This document shows positions 1 to 8,354 of a DNA stretch of 59,639 bases, piece after piece. The position numbers were made by a program, and so were the translations under genes. The first letter of the stretch is position 1. Each line of letters begins with the position of its first letter. Source of the stretch: Planctomycetota bacterium (GTDB lineage: Bacteria > Planctomycetota > Phycisphaerae > UBA1845); contig JAJRPG010000092.1 of NCBI GenBank assembly GCA_024280855.1, positions 1 to 59,639 on the forward strand, read 5' to 3'. The notes below the pieces were generated by a model. The model was not told the DNA's origin. It made no database searches and was given only the letters and a program-made list of their open reading frames with translations.

Positions 1-2
1 AC

Positions 3-419
3 TACAAACCTATCTCTTATCTCTGGGTGATGAATGAACAGAATGACTTCATGATGATTTCTTGTTTTGGTGCAGTCGGATTTGTGCACATTTATTGCGA
101 CAAAACAATCGCAATAAATAGCCACCACTATCTAGTGTATCATTATTACGAAAGTCGTATCTCACAGGACTCACTGAGGAGGCTCAATTTTTTCAATTTC
201 GGCTCGAAATACTGGGGCTTCCCCGGACCATATCATGCAAAAACATATACAATACCGTTTTGGGTTCCCTTAGGATTATTCATGTTTTACCCTACTATCG
301 CCTTCATCCGAGGCCGTCGTCTCAAGCGTTGGAAAATAAAAGGGCATTGCCTTAAGTGTGGCTATGACCTTACCGGTAACGTGTCCGGTAAATGCTCGGA
401 GTGCGGAACCGAAGTTTAG
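3..419 (+). CDS. Membrane protein with C-terminal CGYDLTGN zinc ribbon (5' end probably outside window)
   Basis: The frame is open from the left edge, and the first possible start in the window is a GTG at 27, so the gene probably begins upstream. Seen: a hydrophobic stretch (FWVPLGLFMFYPTIAFI) followed by a basic segment and a tail with two CxxC pairs, CLKCGYDLTGN and CSECGTEV. This four-cysteine tail is a recurrent zinc-ribbon appendix on otherwise unrelated phycisphaeral membrane proteins. The cysteines probably bind Zn on the cytoplasmic side, after the last membrane segment. The next gene starts 8 bases after the stop and ends in the same motif, so the two look co-transcribed. Specific function unknown. 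Confidence 0.7.
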   Translation, partial: YKPISYLWVMNEQNDFMMISCFGAVGFVHIYCDKTIAINSHHYLVYHYYESRISQDSLRRLNFFNFGSKYWGFPGPYHAKTYTIPFWVPLGLFMFYPTIAFIRGRRLKRWKIKGHCLKCGYDLTGNVSGKCSECGTEV

Positions 420-427
420 AATTCATC

Positions 428-1015
428 ATGAACAGCTTTAATCTATCAGCACGCTTATCAGCAAAACAACGCATGCGCATGATCGTTGGCACGATAGCCA
501 TTGGATTAATGGCGCCTTTGGTAATACACATTACAGTTCAGATCAACGTGAAAGGTATAACATTTTGGGTTGCATTTGCAGACGTTCTACAAAAACAGTT
601 TGCACCACAGCACATGCTTATCATGCTATCATTGTTCTGTCTTTTTCCATTCGGGGTCTTGGCCAAAATGACATTTAGCCTCGCAAGTACTCGAACGCGG
701 CGAACTTGTTATGTAATCTATTTATGTGGGTTGATAGGGATTCTCAGCTTGATGATACCCATGCATGTCGCAGCATGGAATCAGATGTATGGGTTGAGTC
801 CTAAGTCCTTCTCTGGATTATTGTTGCTCATGTACTCTGCGATTAGTTCCACAGCTACGCTTTTTGTTGGTTGGCTTATAGGCAGCATGATTACGAGATT
901 TAAGTGGTTTAATCCACCGCCTTTAGGTTACTGTCAAACGTGTGGATACGACCTCACCGGCAACGTATCGGATACATGCTCTGAGTGTGGGACGACAATA
1001 TGCTCATCAGTCTAA
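428..1015 (+). CDS. Multi-pass membrane protein with C-terminal CGYDLTGN zinc ribbon
   Basis: About 195 residues from the ATG at 428. The frame is open back to 392, but that upstream part overlaps the preceding gene, so the later start is preferred. Four hydrophobic segments are visible (near residues 16-37, 56-78, 97-118 and 131-156), followed by a short cytoplasmic tail with two CxxC pairs (CQTCGYDLTGN and CSECGT). It forms a tandem with the preceding gene, which has the same kind of tail on a different membrane body. Function unknown. The tail is most simply read as a small zinc-binding module for regulation or interaction. Confidence 0.75.
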   Translation: MNSFNLSARLSAKQRMRMIVGTIAIGLMAPLVIHITVQINVKGITFWVAFADVLQKQFAPQHMLIMLSLFCLFPFGVLAKMTFSLASTRTRRTCYVIYLCGLIGILSLMIPMHVAAWNQMYGLSPKSFSGLLLLMYSAISSTATLFVGWLIGSMITRFKWFNPPPLGYCQTCGYDLTGNVSDTCSECGTTICSSV

Positions 1016-1086
1016 CAGGCCTTTTCAGCAATTTAACGGCCTTCGACATCGAATTCGAATAACGATATTGAATCAGCGGAGCGGTA

Positions 1087-1198
1087 TGCCTAGGCGCGGG
1101 CATGTCGGATTGAAAAAAACGCTAGCTTCGGGTTTGACTTAACTCTTATCGCACAGAACAACTCCATGCCCGCGCCTAGGGGCTTGGGCATGCCACCC
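1087..1198. repeat. REP pair A1 (BIME-like inverted palindrome)
   Basis: Two inverted copies of a palindromic unit, GCCTAGGCGCGGGCATG at 1088-1104 and CATGCCCGCGCCTAGG onward at 1165-1198 ending GCCACCC, surround a spacer of about 60 bases. The same arrangement, with a recognisably related spacer, recurs at 8167-8294. It fills most of the 308-base gap 1016-1323; nothing else was recognised there. Confidence 0.8.
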
Positions 1199-1323
1199 GA
1201 CCCCGGCCTACGCATCTTTGCTGGCGGATGCTTGTACGCCTGCCCTGCCACGGCCCACGGGGAATATCTGCGCCCATAACAAAAACTATCAGGCGATAGC
1301 CACGATGGATTACAAAGGGCGAG

Positions 1324-1596
1324 CTAATCCGTCACCACGTCAGCTAACAGCGATACGCTAATCACCGCACGGCGCATCACCACGACCTGACGACGATTCA
1401 CGGTCACGCCATCCTCTAGCGACTCGGCTAGGTACGCCTCCTTGTCCGCATGGCCATCGCGGCAATCGTGCATATCCGCCTCAGCTAGCACAAACGCGAC
1501 GTCCGTCACCTCCAGCAGTTGGCCAAGATAAACAATCGACGTCCCGGTATCCAGGACCACGCTTTGACCTATCATTTTCGTCAATGGATCTGACAT
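1324..1596 (-). CDS. Small conserved Sm-like protein of unknown function
   Basis: A 90-residue protein. It starts with a strand-like segment (GQSVVLDTGTSIVYLGQLLE), continues with an acidic EADMHDCRDG motif, then a basic NRRQVVVMRR stretch and a hydrophobic VISVSLLADVV end. This order matches a short protein family common in planctomycetes that resembles an Sm/LSm barrel; that likeness is from memory of the family pattern. No catalytic motif is visible. It stands alone, divergent from the downstream trpB and convergent with the zinc-ribbon pair. No clear ribosome binding site precedes the ATG at 1596. Confidence 0.65.
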   Translation of the reverse strand: MSDPLTKMIGQSVVLDTGTSIVYLGQLLEVTDVAFVLAEADMHDCRDGHADKEAYLAESLEDGVTVNRRQVVVMRRAVISVSLLADVVTD

Positions 1597-1726
1597 GTCA
1601 GAGAATACACCCGTAGAGAATTATGTTATTGCACAACACCACTCAAAAGCTCACAGTATGATAAACGCTTCAACCGAAGTTGGCCAAACAAACCAGAGCC
1701 GCACGGCGCAAGCCTGCGGGCACGTC

Positions 1727-1863
1727 GGGTGCCCCATTCTTCGTGTACTCACGAAGAATGGGGGAAGGACTCCTGATAACAGGACGTCCCCCACCCTTCG
1801 CGTCACCGAACGTCTGAATTTCCTATGGCTAGTATTAGTGTGACGCGAAGAATGGGGCACCCA
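1727..1863. repeat. REP pair C1 (GGGTGCCCCATTCTT type)
   Basis: Two inverted units beginning GGGTGCCCCATTCTTCG, at 1727 on the plus strand and at 1863 on the minus strand. Each contains a strong hairpin, for example CACGAAGAATGGGG pairing with CCCCATTCTTCGTG at 1732-1760. Single copies of the same unit lie at 46395 and 47396. The 362-base gap 1597-1958 upstream of trpB otherwise shows nothing recognisable. Confidence 0.8.
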
Positions 1864-1958
1864 GACCTCAGCCCGCGTGGCGCATCCATGATTTTGCAGA
1901 AAGCCCAAACTCACCCTACGATAACACGGGCCAAAGTTTTTTTACTGAGCAAGACAAA

Positions 1959-3203
1959 ATGAACCAAAAAGCAATTAACGTAGACTGGATGCCGACCATT
2001 TCAAGCAAATGGGATCCTGACAAGCATGGCCGATTCGGCGAATTCGGTGGCCAATACATCCCCGAAACGCTCATGGCCGCCGTCACCGAACTGGACCAAG
2101 CCTACGCCCAAGTGAGGCAAGACCCGGCATTCTGGGCGGCGTGGGGCGAAATGTTAACCCAATATGTAGGCCGGCCTAGCCCGCTTTATTTTGCAAAACG
2201 ACTCACGGACAAACTCGGCGGCGCTCAACTATTTCTCAAACGAGAAGACCTCAACCATACCGGCGCTCACAAGATCAATAACACCATGGGACAAGTCCTG
2301 TTAGCCCAGCGGCTCGGCAAAAAGCGCGTCATCGCAGAAACCGGCGCAGGTCAACACGGCGTCGCCACAGCCACCGCAGCCGCTTGCTGCGGGATGGAAT
2401 GCGTGGTCTATATGGGCGAAGAAGACGTGCGACGCCAAAAGCTAAACGTCTTTCGCATGGAACTTCTCGGCGCAAAAGTAGAACCCGTCACCGACGGACA
2501 GCGCACGCTAAAAGATGCCATCAACTCGGCACTACAAGATTGGATGTCCACCAGCCAGCATACCCACTACATCATCGGCAGCGTCATGGGGCCTCACCCT
2601 TATCCACTGCTGGTACGAGATTTTCAATCCATCGTAGGCCGAGAAACCCGCGCGCAAATGCTCGACCAAACTGGCCAATTGCCCGACCATGTCGTCGCGT
2701 GCGTCGGTGGCGGTAGTAACGCAGCCGGCATCTTCGCCCCATTCCTCGACGATGAAAAAGTATCTCTAATCGGCGTAGAAGCAGCCGGCGAAAAACTCAA
2801 AACCAACAGACACGCAGCTACCCTGTCCGAAGGCAGGCCCGGCGTGCTACATGGGATGCACACTTTTGTATTGCAAAATGACGACGGACAAACATTGCCA
2901 GTTCATTCCGTCTCGGCAGGATTAGATTACCCCGGCGTAGGCCCGGAACATGCTCATTGGATGACCTGTGGACGCGCACAATATGTCGCTATTAACGACG
3001 ACGAATCGCTGGAAGCTTTGAAAACCCTCTCAACCACAGAAGGCATCATCCCGGCCCTGGAAACAGCCCACGCCATAGCTCATGCCACCAAAATGGCACT
3101 CACGCTCCCCAAAGACCAACGCATCGTCATAAACATTTCCGGACGTGGCGATAAAGACGTGGCAGAAGTAGCCCGACTAATGGGTTCAGAGGCGACACTG
3201 TAA
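1959..3203 (+). CDS. trpB: Tryptophan synthase beta chain
   Basis: 414 residues, the usual length. TrpB condenses indole with L-serine using pyridoxal phosphate, the last step of tryptophan synthesis, as an alpha2beta2 complex with TrpA. Seen: the N-terminal [14 protein letters not shown] motif, the PLP lysine in HTGAHKINN (K105), the conserved [12 protein letters not shown] loop, the phosphate-binding glycine run [10 protein letters not shown] (about 248-257), and a C-terminal SGRGDKDV motif. A second ATG at residue 11 is possible, but the first is kept. No trpA or other trp gene is adjacent, so the gene is separated from the rest of its pathway here. Confidence 0.97.
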   Translation: MNQKAINVDWMPTISSKWDPDKHGRFGEFGGQYIPETLMAAVTELDQAYAQVRQDPAFWAAWGEMLTQYVGRPSPLYFAKRLTDKLGGAQLFLKREDLNHTGAHKINNTMGQVLLAQRLGKKRVIAETGAGQHGVATATAAACCGMECVVYMGEEDVRRQKLNVFRMELLGAKVEPVTDGQRTLKDAINSALQDWMSTSQHTHYIIGSVMGPHPYPLLVRDFQSIVGRETRAQMLDQTGQLPDHVVACVGGGSNAAGIFAPFLDDEKVSLIGVEAAGEKLKTNRHAATLSEGRPGVLHGMHTFVLQNDDGQTLPVHSVSAGLDYPGVGPEHAHWMTCGRAQYVAINDDESLEALKTLSTTEGIIPALETAHAIAHATKMALTLPKDQRIVINISGRGDKDVAEVARLMGSEATL

Positions 3204-3218
3204 TAGGAAAAACGTGTC

Positions 3219-3303
3219 GGGTGGCATGGGTAAACTACCGTTTACCCGTGTCTGTAGGCGCGATTAAAGCTCACGGGTACGCAGTAACGTACCCATGCCA
3301 CCC
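3219..3303. repeat. Double-hairpin repeat B1 (GGGTGGCATGGGTA ends)
   Basis: The outer inverted repeat GGGTGGCATGGGTA (3219-3232) pairs with TACCCATGCCACCC (3290-3303). Inside lie GGGTAAACTACCGTTTACCC (3228-3247) and GGGTAC/GTACCC (3275-3294). It sits between the trpB and accC stop codons, which converge on it, and could stop transcription both ways, although no T-run follows. Its GGGTGGC end is shared with the other intergenic palindromes. Confidence 0.75.
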
Positions 3304-3345
3304 AGAAAATTATAACGAATCCACTATTTATATAGGGACGGGCCG

Positions 3346-4689
3346 CTAGTTAGAAAAGTTTCTTTCGACAAATCCCGTGTCGATGTGTCCCGTCGCAAAA
3401 TCAGGATGGGCGAGCACTTTACGCAAGAAAGGAATCGTTGTCTTAATCGGTTCGATGATAAATTCATCCAGGCATCGCAACATGCACCGAATCGCTTCGG
3501 GCCGCGTAGGTTGATGAACGATGACCTTAGCTAAAAGCGAATCATAATGCGGTGAAACGCGACAGCCGTCATGCCCAAAAGTATCGATGCGTACACCAGG
3601 ACCACCAGGCGGACGAAACTTTGTCACCGTACCAGCACAGGGCCTAAAGCCATGATCGGCGTCTTCAGCGTTTATGCGACATTCGATTGCATGACCTCGC
3701 CATTGCACGCCTCGTTGACTGCAAGGCAAAGATTCACCAGCAGCAACGGCTAATTGCATTTTGATTAAGTCCAGCCCCGTAACCATTTCCGATACGGGAT
3801 GCTCAACTTGAATGCGTGTATTAACCTCGATGAAATAGGCCTTGCCTTTCGCATCGATAAGAAACTCGACCGTGCCCGCCCCGCTATAACCCGAGGCCTT
3901 GCACAATCGTACTGCGGAGTTGAACAAATCTTTTCGGGTTCGAGATTCGATCGAAGGCGAGGGAGACTCTTCGATAAGTTTTTGATATCGCCGCTGCACG
4001 GTGCAATCGCGTTCGCCTAAGTGAATCACGTTTCCACTATTATCAGCCATGATTTGCACTTCGACGTGCCTAGGCCTTTCGATAAATTTCTCGAAGTAAA
4101 CCTCACCATTACCAAACGCGCCTTCTGCTTCCTGCTGAGCTTGCTTGAGAGCGCTCATCAGATCGGTCTTATCCAGCACCGCCCGCATCCCGCGACCGCC
4201 GCCGCCAGCCGAGGCTTTAATCATGATCGGATAGCCAATGTCCTCAGCAATTTTTATGATTTCCTGTTCATCATCGGGCAAACCTTGACTGCCAGGCACG
4301 ATGTTGACTTTGGCTTTTTTGGCAATGGCCCGTGCCGTGGCTTTGTCACCCAGTAAACGCATCGCCTCGGCGCTGGGGCCGATGAATTCGATATTGGACG
4401 CGCGACATTTTTCAGCAAAAGCCGCATTTTCCGCGAGAAACCCGTAACCAGGATGAATCGCATCTGCGCCAGCGATTTCCGCGGCTGCGATGATACGGTC
4501 TGTCTTTAGATAACTATCCTTAGGGGCAGGCCCACCAATGCAAATGGCGCGATCGGCTAGATGCAAAAATGATGCGTTACGATCTTCTTCGGAAAAAACG
4601 CACACCGTCTCGATGTTAAGCTCGCGACAAGCGCGAACCACCCGGAGTGCGATCTCTCCCCGATTAGCTATGAGGACACGTCGAAACAT
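3346..4689 (-). CDS. accC: Biotin carboxylase subunit of acetyl-CoA carboxylase
   Basis: 447 residues, full length. It carboxylates the biotin on AccB using ATP and bicarbonate, the first half-reaction of malonyl-CoA formation for fatty acid synthesis. Seen: the N-terminal [11 protein letters not shown] motif, the GYGFLAEN loop, the ATP-grasp glycine loop [11 protein letters not shown] (158-168), and the active-site segment [14 protein letters not shown], where most homologues have NPR or NTR. It follows accB by 61 bases on the same strand, after pepP, forming a pepP-accB-accC operon. The carboxyltransferase genes are not in the window. Confidence 0.97.
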   Translation of the reverse strand: MFRRVLIANRGEIALRVVRACRELNIETVCVFSEEDRNASFLHLADRAICIGGPAPKDSYLKTDRIIAAAEIAGADAIHPGYGFLAENAAFAEKCRASNIEFIGPSAEAMRLLGDKATARAIAKKAKVNIVPGSQGLPDDEQEIIKIAEDIGYPIMIKASAGGGGRGMRAVLDKTDLMSALKQAQQEAEGAFGNGEVYFEKFIERPRHVEVQIMADNSGNVIHLGERDCTVQRRYQKLIEESPSPSIESRTRKDLFNSAVRLCKASGYSGAGTVEFLIDAKGKAYFIEVNTRIQVEHPVSEMVTGLDLIKMQLAVAAGESLPCSQRGVQWRGHAIECRINAEDADHGFRPCAGTVTKFRPPGGPGVRIDTFGHDGCRVSPHYDSLLAKVIVHQPTRPEAIRCMLRCLDEFIIEPIKTTIPFLRKVLAHPDFATGHIDTGFVERNFSN

Positions 4690-4750
4690 AATTAAACTAA
4701 CGAACCTAATACACTAGAAGTAAGGATGATCGAAACGACGCCGCAGTCTA

Positions 4751-5221
4751 TCACTGTGGACGAACCAGAAAAAGAGGTTGGCCAAACTCAACAGCCTGGG
4801 CATTCTTAACGAGCGTTCGCTCGACCGTCCCAGCGACCTCAGCCTTTATTTCATTAAACACTTTCATCGCCTCGAGGATGCACACGACCATGCCCACATG
4901 AACCTTACCGCCCACCTGCACAAAAGCCGGGGATTCTGGATCGGGTGAGGCGTAGTAAGTACCAACCATCGGCGAGGAGATTTCGATTAAATCATTATCT
5001 TCCTCAATCGCAGCCGGTACTGGTGTAGCCGCTGCTACCGGTTGAGGCTGGGCAGCGATGATAGCCGCTGGCTGCGCGATCATCTCTGTCGCGGCAACGG
5101 CTAAGGTTTGATTAGGTCTACGCAAATTGACCTCTTCTTCACCGTCGCGCAACGAAATCTCAAGGAGGTCGTTTTTGACCATCATTTCGATCAGCTCGCG
5201 TATTTGTTCTATATCAAGCAA
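4751..5221 (-). CDS. accB: Biotin carboxyl carrier protein of acetyl-CoA carboxylase
   Basis: About 156 residues. The N-terminal helical part (LDIEQIRELIEMM) leads into an Ala/Pro-rich linker and then the biotinyl domain with the biotin lysine in CILEAMKVFNEI. The start is set at the TTG at 5221: a GGAG sits 9 bases upstream and the protein then begins exactly where AccB families begin. The frame also continues to a GTG at 5266, but no binding site precedes that codon and the extra 15 residues do not resemble AccB. It carries carboxybiotin between AccC and the carboxyltransferase. Confidence 0.93.
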   Translation of the reverse strand: MLDIEQIRELIEMMVKNDLLEISLRDGEEEVNLRRPNQTLAVAATEMIAQPAAIIAAQPQPVAAATPVPAAIEEDNDLIEISSPMVGTYYASPDPESPAFVQVGGKVHVGMVVCILEAMKVFNEIKAEVAGTVERTLVKNAQAVEFGQPLFLVRPQ

Positions 5222-5230
5222 GTTATTAAT

Positions 5231-5234
5231 CTCC
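5231..5234 (-). promoter_or_regulatory. Ribosome binding site that decides the accB start
   Basis: GGAG on the minus strand, 9 bases ahead of the TTG at 5221. No comparable site precedes the in-frame GTG at 5266. Confidence 0.5.
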
Positions 5235-5275
5235 GAGAAGTATCTTCGACTTCCAATAACCGTCACGAAGTCGGG

Positions 5276-6400
5276 CTAGATTACGGACCCGGTCTTTGTT
5301 TTATTGAGTGTGCTTAATACGCGATACCCATCGGGTGTCACGAGCACGTCATCTTCAATACGCACGCCACCAACGCCGGGCACATAAATGCCTGGCTCTA
5401 CGGTGATAACCATGCCAGCACGAAGCTTTACATCAGACCGCCAACTCAGCGAAGGCGACTCGTGAACATCCAATCCCAAGCCATGCCCGAGTCCATGATT
5501 GAATGCTTCGCCGTATCCAGCTTCGACAATATAATCTCTGGCGACCGCGTCCACATCACACATTTTTCGGCCTGGCTTAATGACTTTGATCGCCCGTTTC
5601 TGAGCCTCAAGCACGACATCATAGACCAAACCGATTTTCGGTGGGATGCTACCGACGAAGACCATACGGGTCAAATCGCTACAATAAACACCGACCCTGG
5701 CTCCCCAATCGAACAATATAGCACTACCACGCTTAACCTTCCGCGAGCCGGGGTGGGCATGAGGGAGCGCACCATTAGGGCCTTCCGCACAAATCGTCGG
5801 AAAAGCTGGCTGGGACGAACCTCTTTTCTTCATCTCATATTCTAAACGGGCGGCTAACTCCAGCTCTGTTTGCCCGACTCGAATCGACTTTCGCATGGCT
5901 ATAAATGCCTGCTGCGCGACCTTGATAGCCTTCTGCATTTCACCCAGCTCATGCTCATCCTTGAGGCATCTCATGTCCTCAAGAATCGGCGGGGCATCCG
6001 TAAGTTTGGTGGTCTTAGCTAACTTGTCGATGGTGCGAAAATCAGCCAGGCTTAGACCGTCGGTTTGCACGGCTACGCGGCGAAGCTTAAGCGTCTTACA
6101 TACCGTAGCTATTTCATTATTTAGCAGACCCTTTCGCATCCACCGCGTCACCCAAGGACACTCCTGATTGATGCATTCGTCGAATCGGCCATCACTGATA
6201 AGATGAACTTCCTTGGCTAGGATTAGCACGGCTGAATCTTCGCCAGTAAAGCCTATCAGATAAAATGCATCCATCGGCTTAGTGAGCAGCATAGCTGTGA
6301 CGCCATGCTTTTTCATCAGCCGCCGACAGCGAGCCAATCGACCTTTAACGAGCGGCGATGGGCCTGCGGGTCTGGATGTTTTCTTTGTCTTTTTTGCCAT
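5276..6400 (-). CDS. pepP: Xaa-Pro aminopeptidase-type M24 metallopeptidase
   Basis: 374 residues, the size of the short Xaa-Pro dipeptidase/aminopeptidase group. An N-terminal creatinase-like domain (about 1-140) precedes the pita-bread catalytic domain. Metal-binding residues can be placed: Asp in LFDWGARVG, Asp in YCSDLTRMV, His in HGLGHGLGLDVHE, Glu in ITVEPGIYV and Glu in GVRIEDDV. It removes N-terminal residues preceding proline, using two divalent metals in the cytoplasm. It is first in an operon with accB and accC, an arrangement also found in other bacteria. The extreme N-terminus is very Lys-rich. Confidence 0.9.
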   Translation of the reverse strand: MAKKTKKTSRPAGPSPLVKGRLARCRRLMKKHGVTAMLLTKPMDAFYLIGFTGEDSAVLILAKEVHLISDGRFDECINQECPWVTRWMRKGLLNNEIATVCKTLKLRRVAVQTDGLSLADFRTIDKLAKTTKLTDAPPILEDMRCLKDEHELGEMQKAIKVAQQAFIAMRKSIRVGQTELELAARLEYEMKKRGSSQPAFPTICAEGPNGALPHAHPGSRKVKRGSAILFDWGARVGVYCSDLTRMVFVGSIPPKIGLVYDVVLEAQKRAIKVIKPGRKMCDVDAVARDYIVEAGYGEAFNHGLGHGLGLDVHESPSLSWRSDVKLRAGMVITVEPGIYVPGVGGVRIEDDVLVTPDGYRVLSTLNKTKTGSVI

Positions 6401-6612
6401 ATCTTATATACGCTGAATCTTCACTAGAGTTGCAATAATTCTCATCACAACCTCTTTCAATGCGTATGATGCAACTTATAGGCTGGGGTGTCAAAGTTGG
6501 CTCATCATGTATCGTTGACGGCAACTGGAACTAGGCCTACCGTTATCTTTAGACGCTGGGATCAGTTGATTCGGAAAGCGGTGAAACAGACAAACAATTA
6601 CGAGAATTATTC

Positions 6613-7437
6613 ATGCCAACATCACACAACGCTAACATCGGGCCGGTTCAATTTGGTAAAGGGTGTGCCCTGCCGCTAATCGCAGGCCCCTGCGTGATTG
6701 AATCCCGCGACCACACGCTCAAACTAGCCGAAGCTATCAAAAACATTTGCGAGGAGCTTGGCATCCCGCTCATCTTCAAAGCGAGTTTCGACAAGGCGAA
6801 TCGGTCTAGCATAAAAAGTTTTCGCGGGCCTGGAATCGATCAGGGGTTAGCCATTTTAAGCGAAGTGCGTTCACAGCTTGATATGCCGATCATATCCGAT
6901 ATTCACTCGCCCGAACAAGCGGCTGCTGCTGGTGAAGTACTCGACTGTTTGCAAATCCCGGCTTTCCTTTGTCGTCAGACAGACTTACTCGCGGCTGCGG
7001 CGGCGACGGGGAAATGTGTCAACGTCAAGAAGGGTCAGTTCATGTCCCCGAAAGAAATGAAAAACGTAGCTGACAAAGTTAAAGAATCTAGCTGCGAGAA
7101 TTTACTGCTCACCGAGCGTGGCACGTTTTTTGGATATCATAGATTGGTCAATGACTTCACGAGCATACCTAAGATGCAGGAATTCGCGCCGGTGGTTTTC
7201 GACGCCACGCATAGCTGTCAACTACCCGGCGGCGCAGGCACGCTAAGCGGCGGCCAGCGTCAATACGTTGGCACTCTAGCGTCGGCAGCGATTGCGGGCG
7301 GTGCGGATGGATTGTTTCTAGAAGTACACGACAACCCCGACCAAGCAAAAAGCGATCCTGCGACGGTGTTCCCGCTGGATCAATTGTCTGATTTGCTGAA
7401 GAGGTTGAAAAGAATTTCTGAGGCTGTTAGGGAATAA
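6613..7437 (+). CDS. kdsA: 3-deoxy-8-phosphooctulonate synthase, metal-dependent type
   Basis: 274 residues. It joins phosphoenolpyruvate and arabinose 5-phosphate to make Kdo 8-phosphate for the lipopolysaccharide inner core. Seen: FKASFDKANRSSI, RGPG, ARQTDL-like CRQTDLLAAAA, NVKKGQF and GTFFGYHRLVNDF. In IAGPCVIES the position that is Asn in the metal-free E. coli enzyme is Cys27, which in characterised homologues (Aquifex type) is a ligand of the essential divalent metal; metal dependence is inferred from this. It is evidence that the organism makes Kdo. It stands alone, with 212 bases before it that hold no other gene. Confidence 0.95.
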   Translation: MPTSHNANIGPVQFGKGCALPLIAGPCVIESRDHTLKLAEAIKNICEELGIPLIFKASFDKANRSSIKSFRGPGIDQGLAILSEVRSQLDMPIISDIHSPEQAAAAGEVLDCLQIPAFLCRQTDLLAAAAATGKCVNVKKGQFMSPKEMKNVADKVKESSCENLLLTERGTFFGYHRLVNDFTSIPKMQEFAPVVFDATHSCQLPGGAGTLSGGQRQYVGTLASAAIAGGADGLFLEVHDNPDQAKSDPATVFPLDQLSDLLKRLKRISEAVRE

Positions 7438-7484
7438 TCGAGTTGCTTGTCGTTTTCTAAATCAAGCAATGTTTAATGACGCCA

Positions 7485-7527
7485 TCATCGACTCCCCCAT
7501 GTCCAAAAAGAAGGACATGGGCCACCC
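7485..7527 (+). repeat. Repeat D1L, left end of a 582-bp inverted-repeat unit
   Basis: A 43-base sequence running from TCATCGACTCCCCC to GGGCCACCC, with an internal hairpin CCATGTCC/GGACATGG around AAAAAGA. It is a perfect inverted match to 8024-8066. Close variants bound a second unit at 46752 and 47329. Confidence 0.9.
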
Positions 7528-7549
7528 GGACTATAAAACAAGGAGTTTT

Positions 7550-7708
7550 ATGAGTATTGCGTATCGCAATGGGGAAGTCCTGTGTTCTGCATTAACTAAT
7601 GTTTTCGAGAGTCGGGCAAGTGCCATTCGTATTGCACTGTTGAATTTTGCCATTCGCAAACTTATAGGTAGCCCGAGAGTATATAGATTAGACCTGCAAT
7701 TGAAATAA
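7550..7708 (+). CDS. Possible small ORF inside the first inverted-repeat unit
   Basis: 52 residues from an ATG at 7550 with AAGGAG four bases upstream, the best ribosome binding site in this patch. The protein is basic with short hydrophobic stretches (MSIAYRNGEVL, AIRIALLNFAIRKLIG) and no known motif. Its end overlaps the end of the minus-strand zinc-ribbon gene by 47 bases, so both may not be real. Confidence 0.3.
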   Translation: MSIAYRNGEVLCSALTNVFESRASAIRIALLNFAIRKLIGSPRVYRLDLQLK

Positions 7709-7910
7709 ATCCTCCCACTATCCTCGCAATGAATAATTTTTCAGCGTCCCTCTGAGGATCAGGTGGTGCGTGCCAAATATTGCCGCATGTGTTACATTTG
7801 CATTTGAAACGTTTCCCCTTTTCTGCCAGAAAGTCGGCGAAAGTGTTCGATACAATCTTTGTGTCTACACTACCACACGAGTCGCAAGCATTTGGCTTAA
7901 AAGGTTTCAT
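7662..7910 (-). CDS. Small zinc-ribbon membrane protein within the first inverted-repeat unit
   Basis: 82 residues from the ATG at 7910; the longer open frame upstream runs through repeat DNA and is not protein-like. Seen: CDSCGS near the start and CKCNTCGNIWH after residue 35, together a TFIIS-like zinc-ribbon pattern, then a single C-terminal hydrophobic helix (IVGGFISIAGLIYILSGYL). It probably displays a zinc ribbon in the cytoplasm from a tail anchor. It lies wholly between the 43-base inverted repeats, so it could be carried by that unit. Function unknown; no good ribosome binding site is visible. Confidence 0.55.
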   Translation of the reverse strand: MKPFKPNACDSCGSVDTKIVSNTFADFLAEKGKRFKCKCNTCGNIWHAPPDPQRDAEKLFIARIVGGFISIAGLIYILSGYL

Positions 7911-8023
7911 CGTTGCAATGTTACGAATGGCGTGAATTATTACAAGCGTATACGAATTGGAAAGGCATAAAATCCTGATACGGAATATGGTAACGCATTT
8001 GTTACGCTTGGACTGTAGCGGCT

Positions 8024-8066
8024 GGGTGGCCCATGTCCTTCTTTTTGGACATGGGGGAGTCGATGA
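8024..8066 (-). repeat. Repeat D1R, right end of the 582-bp inverted-repeat unit
   Basis: Perfect 43-base inverted copy of 7485-7527. No obvious target duplication is seen outside the two copies (CGCCA on the left, CCGAA on the right). Confidence 0.9.
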
Positions 8067-8139
8067 CCGAACGCCTGTGGCCGAATCAATCACAATTTAA
8101 TTTTAAAATTGAGCAGTGAGATTCACAACAAATAACTGG

Positions 8140-8159
8140 ATACCCGCCAGCGCGGGTAT
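8140..8159. repeat. Short palindrome of the CCCGC-N4-GCGGG type
   Basis: ATACCCGCCAGCGCGGGTAT, followed by GAC. Similar units occur at 15102 (ATTCCCGCCTGCGCGGGAAT) and, degenerate, at 41246. They resemble the dRS3-like dispersed palindromes of other bacteria. Confidence 0.65.
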
Positions 8160-8166
8160 GACGACT

Positions 8167-8294
8167 GGGTGGCATGCCCAAGCCACTAGGCGCGGGCATG
8201 TCGGATCGAAAATCACGCTCGCTTCGGGTTTTGCTTAGCTCTTATCGCACACAACGACTTCATGCCCGCGCCTAGGGGCTTGGGCATGCCACCC
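8167..8294. repeat. REP pair A2 downstream of the transposase
   Basis: GGGTGGCATGCCCAAGCC at 8167 and its inverse ending GGGCATGCCACCC at 8294 enclose a 60-base spacer that matches the spacer of A1 at most positions (both contain GCTTCGGGTTT and CTCTTATCGCACA). It sits 60 bases beyond the end of the transposase gene. The 444-base stretch 7911-8354 holds this unit, D1R and the 8140 palindrome and no convincing gene. Confidence 0.85.
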
Positions 8295-8354
8295 GAAGCT
8301 TGGTTATACCACCCAACACCCTACAGTATGAGTGCGACCTTCATGGCCAATTGC

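Noticed and set aside
1651-1914. Open frames on both strands in the gap before trpB
   Set aside because: They run through the inverted family-C palindromes; their peptides are translated repeat DNA.
7443-7470. TTGCTTG/CAAGCAA stem after kdsA as a terminator
   Set aside because: A 7-bp stem with a 13-base loop and no T-run; too weak to call.
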